Of a stretch of 64,000 nucleotides of DNA, positions 31,716 through 40,264 are shown piece by piece; within the stretch, counting starts at the first letter, position 1; each line of letters begins with the position of its first letter. A program made the position numbers and the translations under genes. The notes under the pieces were generated by a model that ran no database searches, was not told the origin of the DNA, and saw nothing but the letters and a program-made list of their open reading frames with translations. The stretch spans positions 160 through 64,159 of the forward strand of contig NZ_JACAOY010000017.1 in the NCBI RefSeq assembly GCF_013385985.1, in the 5' to 3' direction. The DNA comes from Pseudomonas sp. B6002. GTDB taxonomy: Bacteria; Pseudomonadota; Gammaproteobacteria; Pseudomonadales; Pseudomonadaceae.

Positions 31716-34397
31716 ATGGCTAAAAAGATTTCAACACCTGAAGCGCGATCGGCCATTGCCAAAGCACCACACAAAAAAAACGCGAAGCCCAAGGCGCTGG
31801 AGGTTGAAAGCCCATCAATCTCCAGTGAGTTGGAGGGTGTTGTTGAACCCTCGCGAATGGAGGGGAGTTACCTGACTGTCGATCCACGTATGGATGGCGG
31901 ACCGATCACCGTCCACTTCAGCACAAAAGAACGGCCTGGACCGACGTTTGAAGACATCCTGGACGACAGCGACGAGCCGGGTGCCAGGAACATTCATATT
32001 CCACTGGTCTACCTGACGACCGCCATGGGGTTCACGCTGCTGGTGTCCTATGAGGGGACATCACAGGGGCAGCCTGCTGCTTCGCGAGTTAAGGAATTCG
32101 GGGTTTCGTTCTACCCGGCCAGCGAAAGCGAAGACCTGGCGCCTCGGCTGCTGCACGAAAAAATCGTCCACAACACCCCGACTTACGACATGCATGACCA
32201 CGCCGGGGATGAAACAGTGCTTGTGCCTGTCCCTCTTCTGGCCAAAAAGGGTGACAAGGTTTATTGCACGGCTGTCACTGAGCAGGACGCTATTCCCTAC
32301 ACTTTTTATACCGTGGTGTATGGCCACGTGTTAACGGAGGAAGAGGCCGTCGCCGGGCACGTACTCAAATTCTTTATAGCCCGTGGCTGGCTGGCACGCC
32401 GCAAGCCCTGGCGCTCCATCACCCTTCAATCTGCCTGGATAACCAGCGGTTTGGCGGCCGAGCCCCCGGCTGATATCGACCCTCACCTTGAGACGCGCCT
32501 GCCGGCCAACGCCCTCGAAATCCAGCGCCGTCGCACGGCTGCGTTGATCGTTGATCATGGGTTGGACCTGCTGCCTCCTCATCTGCGGCAGTCTGTGCAA
32601 TACAACGGTGGATGGTGCCTTAACCCCGAACTCACCAAGGCTGGCGGGAACGTTGACGTTCCCGGCTTCGACAGTTATGCCGACGATGTCGTCTGTTTTC
32701 ATGTCAGTGGTCCAGGTTTTGGCACGAAGCCTCTTGGCTGCGTGACAATTGAGCAGGACGGCGACCTTGCTTCAATTGAGCTCTCGGCGTGTGACATTGC
32801 CTGTTTCTTCGGTAAAACGATGACGCTGGGCTACACAGTTCAATTTCCCAATAGCGAAGGGTCGCAGCCATCACCAGAGCAGAGCGTTAACGTTTCAGTG
32901 CCCCAGCTCCCTCATTCCGATATTGAGGAAGCCACTCAAGGGACGGTGGACCTTGTTACATTCTCGGGGAATGCCACGGCCCTGGTGCCGGTGTGGAGCT
33001 ATGCCGAGTGCTCAAATCGTTGTTGGATGTGGTTGATAGGTAAGCGCGCAGAGGGGGGAACCTCCCGGTTCGATATTCTAACGAGCGAGCCCGTGACGGA
33101 TGAATGGAAAAACAAAGGGGTTGAAGCGTTTGTTTTGAGGGCTGAACTGCAGAAGCTCGACGATTGCAGCGTGTTTGAACTGCATTTCGCGGCAGGTTTT
33201 TGTGACACCACTGATTTGGCGGGAGCCCATGAATTCCCTGTTCAGACGTTCGAGATCGAACAGGAGCCTTTGGTGCTGCTTGCGCCTAAGGTGACTGAGG
33301 CGGTCGGCTCGGACTTGACCGCCTACAACGGGCGCAATGGCGTGCATGTCGAAGTGAATTACGTCGGCAATGATCCGCGCCACAGCATCAGCGTCTGCTG
33401 GAAAAAACCGGACGGTACTTGCTGGCCATTGGCATCAAAACCCGGCAGTAACACCGCAAGTGTCGTCTTCACGCTGCCTGCGGAAGCGGTGATCGAAAGC
33501 ATGGGCAAGACCGTCCCGATTACGTACACCGTGACAACCGCGTGCAAACTGCAGACGTCGCTGCCGTTGAACTTGGATATCACCTTGCCGGTACGGCTGG
33601 AAACCCCCAACGTGTTGGAGGCCACACCGCCCAGGACTCAGAACGCCGTTCTGGACCTGAGGGCGTTTGCCGGAAATGCCAATTCCCTTGAGGATCCGAT
33701 GTGGTTTCTGCGGGCCGGGCAGAAGTGCTGGTTGTACGCTACCGGTACTGGGGTAAATGGCTCCCCTTACACGTTCACTGTCTATGCGGGTAGAGCTATT
33801 ACTGCGACGGAGGCGACAGCTGGGGTGGCGGGCCCTGTACTGCGCACGGAGTTGTCCAAGTTGAGGAGCAACAGCTCGTTAACCTTGACATTCAAGGTGA
33901 CACCCGACGGCAGCTTGAATGAGAGCAATGCGGTGGTATGCCCTCCGCGAGTATTGACAGTGCGTTTGCCATTGGATGATTTCACTACCTTTTCCGGTAA
34001 CAACTGGAACGGCTGGCTCCCCGGGCCTGCGTCTTTGGGGGAGATGAGATACGCCTCGTACTTTGGCAAGCCTTGCGTGGCGAATGGGACAGCAAGTACT
34101 GCTGCGGTGGGCAATGTTCTTTATAAAGACTTTACCGGGCTTTTGGTCGGTGCGACCTATGAGTTCAGCATTCTTGCCTGCACCTATAACGGCGCTGCTC
34201 CATTGCCAAGATTGTCGCTGAGAGCCGGGACTGGGGCTGTAACGGCAGTCACAACCTTTTATTACATGGCGTGGACACCACTGAAGGGAACGTTTGTTGC
34301 GAATGCAACATCCATGCGACTAGAGATCTGGAGTCATGAATCGACGGGTATTTCTGGCAATGACTATGCGATCACTGATATTCGGGTTCGTGGATAG
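31716..34397 (+). CDS. Large beta-repeat protein of unknown function, inserted after pvdL
   Basis: I do not recognise this 893-residue protein. After a Lys/Ala-rich N-terminus (1-40, no signal peptide) there appear two alternating ~100-residue Ig-like repeat types. Type A has a Cys/Trp strand, then a VT-x2-E turn and a closing F-x-L/T-F strand (around 178, 432, 667). Type B ends in GKT-x4-YTV (around 365 and 596). Residues ~753-893 form a different beta-rich domain (FTTFSGNNWNGW, then VLYKDFTGLLVGATYEF) resembling carbohydrate-binding jelly rolls. GGAG lies 8 bases before ATG 31716. Codon use is visibly less GC-rich than in pvdL. A terminator and a fragment of the pvdL 3' end follow. A surface adhesin or secreted binding protein is possible, but export is unexplained. 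Confidence 0.75.
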   Translation: MAKKISTPEARSAIAKAPHKKNAKPKALEVESPSISSELEGVVEPSRMEGSYLTVDPRMDGGPITVHFSTKERPGPTFEDILDDSDEPGARNIHIPLVYLTTAMGFTLLVSYEGTSQGQPAASRVKEFGVSFYPASESEDLAPRLLHEKIVHNTPTYDMHDHAGDETVLVPVPLLAKKGDKVYCTAVTEQDAIPYTFYTVVYGHVLTEEEAVAGHVLKFFIARGWLARRKPWRSITLQSAWITSGLAAEPPADIDPHLETRLPANALEIQRRRTAALIVDHGLDLLPPHLRQSVQYNGGWCLNPELTKAGGNVDVPGFDSYADDVVCFHVSGPGFGTKPLGCVTIEQDGDLASIELSACDIACFFGKTMTLGYTVQFPNSEGSQPSPEQSVNVSVPQLPHSDIEEATQGTVDLVTFSGNATALVPVWSYAECSNRCWMWLIGKRAEGGTSRFDILTSEPVTDEWKNKGVEAFVLRAELQKLDDCSVFELHFAAGFCDTTDLAGAHEFPVQTFEIEQEPLVLLAPKVTEAVGSDLTAYNGRNGVHVEVNYVGNDPRHSISVCWKKPDGTCWPLASKPGSNTASVVFTLPAEAVIESMGKTVPITYTVTTACKLQTSLPLNLDITLPVRLETPNVLEATPPRTQNAVLDLRAFAGNANSLEDPMWFLRAGQKCWLYATGTGVNGSPYTFTVYAGRAITATEATAGVAGPVLRTELSKLRSNSSLTLTFKVTPDGSLNESNAVVCPPRVLTVRLPLDDFTTFSGNNWNGWLPGPASLGEMRYASYFGKPCVANGTASTAAVGNVLYKDFTGLLVGATYEFSILACTYNGAAPLPRLSLRAGTGAVTAVTTFYYMAWTPLKGTFVANATSMRLEIWSHESTGISGNDYAITDIRVRG

Positions 34398-34424
34398 TCA
34401 AAGCCCCCTTTTGCCTTTAACGAT

Positions 34425-34453
34425 GCTCCTGCCTTTTGGCAGGAGCTTTTTTT
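34425..34453 (+). terminator. Rho-independent terminator after the beta-repeat gene
   Basis: A perfect 9-bp stem GCTCCTGCC / GGCAGGAGC with a TTTT loop is followed by seven T. It ends the transcript of the 893-residue gene 28 bp after its stop. Confidence 0.95.
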
Positions 34454-34480
34454 CATGCAGGCCCTCAAAATCATTCCCGG

Positions 34481-34545
34481 TGAAATCAGTGCCGAGAAGT
34501 GGATCGGCCGAGGGATCTGATGGCGGAGTTGGAGGGGCTTTAATC
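34481..34545 (+). pseudogene. Relic of the pvdL 3' end (partial duplicate)
   Basis: This segment repeats the last ~65 bp of pvdL (31502-31568) with about nine changes including single-base gaps. Identical blocks include ATCAGTGCCGAGAAG, GATCTGATGGCGGAGTTGG and AGGGG before the stop. A one-base deletion after GAGAAG shifts the frame, so it is not translated as the synthetase tail. The two copies bracket the 893-residue gene as imperfect direct repeats, pointing to insertion or duplication at the end of pvdL. Confidence 0.9.
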
Positions 34546-34562
34546 TTCACTGCCTGTCAGAG

Positions 34563-34636
34563 CGCTATCGCCAGCAAGCCGGCTCCTACAGTGGGAACGC
34601 GTTTCACCTGTAGGAGCCGGCTTGCCGGCGATGGCG
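34563..34636. repeat. REP doublet, GGAGCCGGC type, outward arrangement
   Basis: Here the left unit reads CGCCAGCAAGCCGGCTCCTACAG and the right CTGTAGGAGCCGGCTTGCCGG, so the 5' ends of the units meet in the centre, opposite to most doublets in this window. It lies just before the convergent end of dsbG. Confidence 0.88.
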
Positions 34637-34652
34637 TCTGCCTGGACGCCGC

Positions 34653-35414
34653 TTATTTCGGCCCGAGGATCTTCACCAACTTATCCGGCGACGGTGCCCC
34701 TTGCTGTTGCTGCAAGCCACCCTTGTCATCCAGGTAGAAAATCGCCGGCGTCGCCGACAATTCCAGCTCATCCATCAACTTCATGTTGGCATCGAGTTTG
34801 GCTTCGATATCGGCCGGGATCTTGTCCAGTGCCTGCAACTTGCTGCCTTTGCCGGCGGCTTCGTGTTCTTCCAGGGCTTTTTGCGGGTCTTTGGCGGCGA
34901 ACAGCGCGGCGGATTTGCCTGGGCTGTCTTCGCGGATGATGCCGACCATGATGTGGCGCAACTGCACCTTGCCGGCCTTCACCCACGGGCGGGCCTGTTC
35001 CCAGAACATGTTGCAGTAGGGGCAGTTGGGGTCGCTGAACAGGTAGACGATGCGTGGCGCGTTTTTGTCGCCGTCCTGGATCCAGCTGCTTTTTTCCATC
35101 TTGGCCCAGACTTCCTTGGCCATCGGCGCGTACACCAGTTTTTCCAGGGGCGCGCTGCTCAGGTCATTGCCCTGGGCGTCGTACAGGTTGCCGGCGATCA
35201 CGTTTTTACCGTCGGCGGTCAGGTACAGCGCCATGCCACGGTTCTGGTATTGCGCGGCGTAGCCAGTGAGGCCGCTGGGCGCGTCGAATTTACCGAGGAT
35301 CTTGGCACCCTTGGCCTCGATCTGTTTGATCGGAGCAGGCCACTCTTCGGCCTGGGCCAGGGTGGCCGCGAGCGTCAGCGGCAGCGAGATCAGCAGGTGG
35401 CGGAGGCTTGGCAT
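34653..35414 (-). CDS. dsbG: Periplasmic thiol:disulfide interchange protein DsbG
   Basis: This 253-residue DsbC/DsbG-type protein has a signal peptide (cleavage after AQA at 22) and an N-terminal dimerisation region. A thioredoxin fold carries the active site C131-P-Y-C134 in DPNCPYCNMFW, with the cis-proline in ATPAIFY. Such proteins protect single cysteines or isomerise disulfides in the periplasm, kept reduced by DsbD. The start at 35414 overlaps the end of the membrane thioredoxin gene by 25 bp. It is last in the dsbD-tlpA/dsbE-dsbG operon and mirrors P. aeruginosa PA2476. Confidence 0.92.
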   Translation of the reverse strand: MPSLRHLLISLPLTLAATLAQAEEWPAPIKQIEAKGAKILGKFDAPSGLTGYAAQYQNRGMALYLTADGKNVIAGNLYDAQGNDLSSAPLEKLVYAPMAKEVWAKMEKSSWIQDGDKNAPRIVYLFSDPNCPYCNMFWEQARPWVKAGKVQLRHIMVGIIREDSPGKSAALFAAKDPQKALEEHEAAGKGSKLQALDKIPADIEAKLDANMKLMDELELSATPAIFYLDDKGGLQQQQGAPSPDKLVKILGPK

Positions 35415-36232
35415 GTCGGTTTCCTTATTGTGGCGTCGAAGGGTTCCATGGCACGGGCCAGGCTGGCCTGGGACAGTTCGCCCAGGTGGCTGTTGATCAG
35501 CCGCCCATCGGCTTGGTAGAACAGGGTAGTCGGCAAGGCCATCGAGCCCACGGCCTGGCCGAGGCGACCGCTGGCGTCGAACAGCACGTTGTCCAGCGTC
35601 AGGCCCTGGGTGGCCAGGAAGGTGCTGACGCTTTGCATGCTTTCGGCCTGATTGACGAACAGGAAGGTCACGTCGGGGCGTTGGTGCTGCGCGCGCTCCA
35701 GCACCGGCATTTCGCGTCGGCATGGCGGGCACCAGGTGGCCCACAGGTTGATCACCAGCGGGCCGCCTTTGTAGTCGGCCAGTTGCACCACGTCGCCATT
35801 GGCGTTACGCAAAGTAATTTCAGGCAGTTGCGAGCCCTTGTCATAGAGGCTCAGGGACAAACTGGTCAGGCCCCAGAACACCAGGCCGGTGACCACTCCG
35901 GCGCTTAGCGGCTTGCGCAGGGCCGGGCGGCGCCAGCCGTAGGCCAGGGCGCCGAGTATCAGCACGATCACGCCGGGCCAGGCGAGGAAACCCCCGTCGC
36001 GCAGGTCGACCATCTGCAGCCAGTCGTTGCGGTAATCGCTCCAGTACATCAGCACAAAGCTGATGCGCGCCGCCAACATGCCCAGCAGGAACAGGCTGAA
36101 CAGCACCGATTCCGGGTTCTCGCCGCCACGCTTGGCCACGCGCCAGCCCACCACGGTGGCCAGGATCAGCGCGCTGATCAGCAGGATGTGATTCAGGGCG
36201 ATGGCGAAAGTACCGATGGTCAGGGTCAGCAT
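35390..36232 (-). CDS. dsbE: Membrane-anchored TlpA/DsbE-like thiol oxidoreductase
   Basis: This 280-residue protein has four predicted membrane helices (about 8-30, 43-63, 84-100, 110-129) followed by a periplasmic thioredoxin-like domain with C168-P-P-C171 (NLWATWCPPCRREMP) and the cis-Pro segment ALPTTLFY. The helical part is unlike the single anchor of classical CcmG/DsbE. It starts 1 bp into the stop of dsbD and overlaps dsbG, so all three are co-translated. It probably passes electrons from DsbD to periplasmic thiols. The name dsbE follows the P. aeruginosa operon convention. Confidence 0.87.
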   Translation of the reverse strand: MLTLTIGTFAIALNHILLISALILATVVGWRVAKRGGENPESVLFSLFLLGMLAARISFVLMYWSDYRNDWLQMVDLRDGGFLAWPGVIVLILGALAYGWRRPALRKPLSAGVVTGLVFWGLTSLSLSLYDKGSQLPEITLRNANGDVVQLADYKGGPLVINLWATWCPPCRREMPVLERAQHQRPDVTFLFVNQAESMQSVSTFLATQGLTLDNVLFDASGRLGQAVGSMALPTTLFYQADGRLINSHLGELSQASLARAMEPFDATIRKPTCQASATC

Positions 36233-37962
36233 CAGCGCGCGTCTCGGGTTTGCGTCCAGCGTTGCAGGAAGGCGGCAGCATCCATTTCGCCGGTGATGCG
36301 TTGGGCGCGGCGTTCTTCACCGTCCGGGCCGATCCACACAAAACTTGGCGGCCCTGGCACTTTGTAGCGGCCGAGCAGCTCGCGGCTGGCGGCGTTGTCG
36401 GCGGTGACGTCCAGGCGCAGCAGGCGCACGTCCTTGAGCGCGTCCATCACCTCGGGTTTACCGAAGACCTGTTTTTCCATGATCTTGCACGACACGCACC
36501 AGTCGGCGTAGTAGTCCACCAGCACCCACTGGCCCTGGGCCTTGGCGCTGTCGAGCTGGCTTTGCAGCACGGTCGGGTCGTTGATCGTCATGAAGGCGTC
36601 GTGGGCGCTCGGTGCAGCCGCCACTGTCGAGCCGCTGTAGACCTTCAGCGGTTGCCACAGGTCATCGCTGCCACCGGCCGCACCCACCACCAGCACTGCG
36701 CCCCACAGACCCAGCACCAGGGAGCCGGCACCGAAAACCTTGGCGGCCAGGCCGTATTCGCGGGCCAGGGTCCAGCCGCAGTAGGCCATGATCAGGGCCA
36801 ACGCCCCCCACAGGCCGATCCACAGGCTGGCATCGATCACCGGGCGGATCATCAGTACCGCGCTGCCGAGGAACAGGAAGCCGAAGATACCCTTGACCAG
36901 GTTCATCCAACTGCCGGACTTGGGCAGGACACCGTTGCCCAGGGTCACGAGTAACAGCAGCGGCACACCGATGCCGATGCCGAGGGTGAACAGCGCGAGG
37001 CCGCCAAATACCACATCGCCGGTTTGGCCGATGTACAGCAGCAGGCCTGCCAGGGGGGCCGTCATGCAAGGGCCCACCACCAGGGCTGAGAGGGCGCCGA
37101 GGATGCCGGCCCCCACCATGCTGCCACCGCTTTGCTGGCGGCTGAGGTTGTCCAGGCGATCACGCAGGAATGCCGGCAGTTGCAGTTCGAAGAAGCCGAA
37201 CATGGGCAGCGCCAGCAACACAAACAGCGTCGCAATGGCGCCGAGCACCCAGGGTTGTTGCAGCCACGCCTGCAAATTGGAGCCCAGCAAGGCTGCCACG
37301 ACGCCCAACGCGGCGTACACCAGGGCCATGCACACCACGTAGCTGCCAGCGAGGGCGAAACCGCGTCGCGGGCTGGCACCACTACCCACTACCAGGCCAG
37401 CGAGAATCGGCAACATGGGCAATGAGCAAGGCATGAACGCCAGCCCCAAGCCGAGTACGAAAATAGCCAGTAACGCCCAGAACAGATTTTGTTCACTGAG
37501 GAACCTGGCGATTTTCTGGTCGTCGGCCGTACCAACAACCGCTGCGGGCTTGGTTGACCCACCCAGGTCCACGGTGATCGACTGCGGCGGGTAGCACAGG
37601 CCAGCATCGGCGCAGCCTTGCCAGCCCAGCTTGACCTGGCCGGTGGCGCCGGCCGGGATCTTCACTTCCAGGCCCTGGCGGTACACTTGCTGTTCGCCAA
37701 AGAATTCGTCGCTGTGGGCTTCACCCTGCGGCAGCGTCGGTTTTTCGGCCAGGCCGTCGAACTTCATGCGCTGCTGGTACAGGTAGTAACCGTCGGCAAT
37801 CTGCCAATACAGCTGGGTTTCGCCACTTTCCAGGCGCTCGGAGGTAAAGGTGAAGGCTTTGCCCACCGGGAGAAAGTCAGGTTTGGTCTCAAAAGGATTG
37901 CCTGGCGCTGCCTGGGCGAATCCTGCGAACAACACCAGCAAAAAGGTAAACAGATGCCGCAT
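36232..37962 (-). CDS. dsbD: Thiol:disulfide interchange protein DsbD
   Basis: This 576-residue transmembrane reductase carries electrons from cytoplasmic thioredoxin to the periplasm. It has a signal peptide, an N-terminal Ig-like domain with the cysteine pair in GCADAGLCYPP, a central eight-helix CcdA-like domain (FMPCSLPMLPIL and VVGPCMTAPLAG) and a C-terminal thioredoxin domain with WCVSCK. ATG 37962 has AAGG seven bases upstream. It heads the operon with the dsbE- and dsbG-like genes and is divergent from the dsbRS two-component genes across ~170 bp. Confidence 0.94.
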   Translation of the reverse strand: MRHLFTFLLVLFAGFAQAAPGNPFETKPDFLPVGKAFTFTSERLESGETQLYWQIADGYYLYQQRMKFDGLAEKPTLPQGEAHSDEFFGEQQVYRQGLEVKIPAGATGQVKLGWQGCADAGLCYPPQSITVDLGGSTKPAAVVGTADDQKIARFLSEQNLFWALLAIFVLGLGLAFMPCSLPMLPILAGLVVGSGASPRRGFALAGSYVVCMALVYAALGVVAALLGSNLQAWLQQPWVLGAIATLFVLLALPMFGFFELQLPAFLRDRLDNLSRQQSGGSMVGAGILGALSALVVGPCMTAPLAGLLLYIGQTGDVVFGGLALFTLGIGIGVPLLLLVTLGNGVLPKSGSWMNLVKGIFGFLFLGSAVLMIRPVIDASLWIGLWGALALIMAYCGWTLAREYGLAAKVFGAGSLVLGLWGAVLVVGAAGGSDDLWQPLKVYSGSTVAAAPSAHDAFMTINDPTVLQSQLDSAKAQGQWVLVDYYADWCVSCKIMEKQVFGKPEVMDALKDVRLLRLDVTADNAASRELLGRYKVPGPPSFVWIGPDGEERRAQRITGEMDAAAFLQRWTQTRDAR

Positions 37963-38136
37963 GGTCAAGCCTTAGTTCGTTGCAAGTCAGCACACAATGT
38001 GTGGCGTTGATTAACCGATGATTAACCGAAGCTATTCTAAAGTGTAGGGAAAGTCTGAGCGCGCCTCTTTTCGCGGCATAATCGGCGCTTAATCCGTGGC
38101 CTCTTTAATTCCCCCATCTTTCATGAAGGGTTCAGC

Positions 38137-38820
38137 ATGCACGTACTGGTCTGTGAAGACGACGAACTGATCGCCAGCGGCATCGTGGCTGGCCTCACCG
38201 CCCAGGGCTTTACTGTCGAACGCGTGGGTACGGCTTCTGCCGCGCGCGCGATGCTCAAGGCGGCCACGTTCGACATCATGGTGCTCGACCTCGGCTTGCC
38301 CGATGAAGACGGCCTCAAGCTGCTGCAGCAACAGCGCAGCCAGGGTCTGGAGATTCCGGTGCTGATCCTCACCGCCCGCGACTCGGTGACCAACCGCGTC
38401 GACGGCCTGCAAGCCGGTGCCGACGATTACCTGCTCAAACCCTTCGACCTGCGCGAACTCGCTGCGCGCCTGCAAACCCTGCTGCGGCGGGTGGCGGGGC
38501 GCAGCGTCAACCTGATCGAGCATGGCCGCCTGGCCTATGACCCGAGCAGCCGTGAGACTTTCCTGGGCGGCGAGCCGGTGGACCTGTCCCGTCGCGAGCA
38601 GGCACTGTTGCAAGCGCTGCTGCACAACAAGGGTCGCGTGCTGTCCAGCGAGCAGCTCAAGGACAGCGTCTACGGGTTCAATGACGAACTGGAAAGCAAC
38701 GCGCTGAACGTGCACATCCACCACCTGCGCCGAAAATTGGGCAACGGCATTGTCGAGACCGTACGCGGCCTGGGTTATCGCCTCGGGCCGGCAGATGCGG
38801 GTGGAGAGGACGCTTCGTGA
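38137..38820 (+). CDS. dsbR: OmpR-family response regulator (DsbR-like)
   Basis: This 227-residue regulator has a receiver domain (acidic E7-D8-D9, phospho-acceptor D51 in MVLDLGLP, and K in YLLKPFD) and a C-terminal winged helix (VDLSRREQALLQALL, then VHIHHLRRKLG and VRGLGYRL). It is divergent from the dsb operon and overlaps the kinase gene by 4 bp. The same arrangement in P. aeruginosa (PA2479-PA2480 next to dsbD2EG) is the DsbRS system, in which DsbR activates the dsb genes under copper stress. The assignment is by synteny and family. Confidence 0.88.
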   Translation: MHVLVCEDDELIASGIVAGLTAQGFTVERVGTASAARAMLKAATFDIMVLDLGLPDEDGLKLLQQQRSQGLEIPVLILTARDSVTNRVDGLQAGADDYLLKPFDLRELAARLQTLLRRVAGRSVNLIEHGRLAYDPSSRETFLGGEPVDLSRREQALLQALLHNKGRVLSSEQLKDSVYGFNDELESNALNVHIHHLRRKLGNGIVETVRGLGYRLGPADAGGEDAS

Positions 38821-40139
38821 AAAGCCTGCGCCTGCGCCTGACGTTCAAGCTGGGCGCTGCCTTTGTGCTGATCTGGGCCCTGGCAGCCGCCTGGATGCTC
38901 AACGACCTGCGCAACCAGATGATGTTTTCCCTCGACCAGCGCCTGGTGGCGTCGGCGCGCATGGTGGCCGGGCTGACCGAGCAGATGCCCGGCCTGGCCA
39001 GCGTGAGTGGCGGCACGCATTTGCGCACCGAGCAATTGAACGTGCCGGGCGGCATGGCCTGCCAGGTCAGTTCCCTGCGCGGGGAAATCCTGGCACGCAG
39101 CCACACCACGCCGGATGAAGGGCTGGAGTCGCGCAAAAGCGGTTTTCGCGACCAGATGATCGATGGCGTGGGCTGGCGCAGTTTCACCCTGTCCCGGGGC
39201 GACCTGCTGATCACCACCGCTGACCGCCAAGTGGAGCGTGAGGCGCTGAACCTGTCGATCCTGCTGGCGGCTTCGGTGCCGGTGGGCGTGGCGTTGCTCG
39301 GTTGCCTGTGCCTGCTGTGGCTGGGGATCGGCCAGAGCCTGTTGCCGCTCAATCGCATGCGGGACGCCTTGATGCGCCGCAGTGCCGATTCCCTTGAACC
39401 GCTGCAGATCCATCCGCTGCCCAGCGAGCTCAAGCCGCTGCTCGACACCCAGAACCAACTGCTGCAACGCATCGCCAAGACCATCGAGCGCGAGCGCCGC
39501 CTGACGGGGGACGCCGCCCATGAACTGCGCAGCCCGCTGACGGCGATCAAGACCCACCTGCAAGTGGCGCGCATGACCGACGGTGCCGCGCGGGACCAAT
39601 CCCTGGCTCATGCCGAGGAGGGCGCCGACCGCCTGCACCGCACCCTTGAACAGTTGCTGTTGCTGGCTCGGGTGGAAGGCAGCCTGTCGTTTGACGACGG
39701 TTTGCAGTCCAGTGCCGAACAAGTGGCACGCCTGGCGATCCAGGACGCCAACGCCGGGGACAACTCGCGCATCGATCTGATCCTGCCGGAAGGTCTCAGC
39801 GACCGGCCGGTGGAAATGCCCGTGGGCCTGGCCGTTGCAGCCTTGCGCAACCTGTTGGACAACGCCCTGCGTCACACGCCGGCCGATACGCGTGTGGAAC
39901 TTAGTGTATTCACCGACGCCGAGCACGTGGTGTTCCGCGTGCGTGACCACGGCAAGCAGATCTCTGCCGAAGACCTGCAATACCTGACCCAGCGTTTCTG
40001 GCGCAATGGCAGCAGCGAAGGTTGCGGCCTGGGCCTGGCCATCGTGCAAGCGATTGTGCAGCGCTGCTCCTGCTCGCTGAAGTTCGACAGTCAGCCCGAT
40101 GGCTTGCGGGTCGACCTGGGAATGCCGCTGCGTCGCTGA
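38817..40139 (+). CDS. dsbS: Sensor histidine kinase (DsbS-like, copper/redox sensing)
   Basis: This 440-residue membrane kinase begins with GTG overlapping dsbR's stop. It has helices at about 9-28 and 147-171, with a periplasmic domain between them containing a single cysteine, Cys82 (PGGMACQVSS). The cytoplasmic part has the phospho-acceptor H235 in DAAHELRSPLTAIK, an N box (LRNLLDNALRHTP) and GLGLAIVQ. In P. aeruginosa DsbS a periplasmic cysteine, Cys82 as I recall, is important for Cu(I) sensing; the same position is occupied here. Without copper the kinase is reported to act as a phosphatase on DsbR. Confidence 0.88.
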   Translation: MKSLRLRLTFKLGAAFVLIWALAAAWMLNDLRNQMMFSLDQRLVASARMVAGLTEQMPGLASVSGGTHLRTEQLNVPGGMACQVSSLRGEILARSHTTPDEGLESRKSGFRDQMIDGVGWRSFTLSRGDLLITTADRQVEREALNLSILLAASVPVGVALLGCLCLLWLGIGQSLLPLNRMRDALMRRSADSLEPLQIHPLPSELKPLLDTQNQLLQRIAKTIERERRLTGDAAHELRSPLTAIKTHLQVARMTDGAARDQSLAHAEEGADRLHRTLEQLLLLARVEGSLSFDDGLQSSAEQVARLAIQDANAGDNSRIDLILPEGLSDRPVEMPVGLAVAALRNLLDNALRHTPADTRVELSVFTDAEHVVFRVRDHGKQISAEDLQYLTQRFWRNGSSEGCGLGLAIVQAIVQRCSCSLKFDSQPDGLRVDLGMPLRR

Positions 40140-40264
40140 TTTCTTTTCTTTCAGGTGCCAATTAGTTACCGCCCGCTTGAGGTTCAACGCTTCAGGATGG
40201 CGGTAATTTTTTTGTGCTTGAACGGGCCGAATGAGTCGGCCTGTAGTGAAAAGGACGGCTTTTT

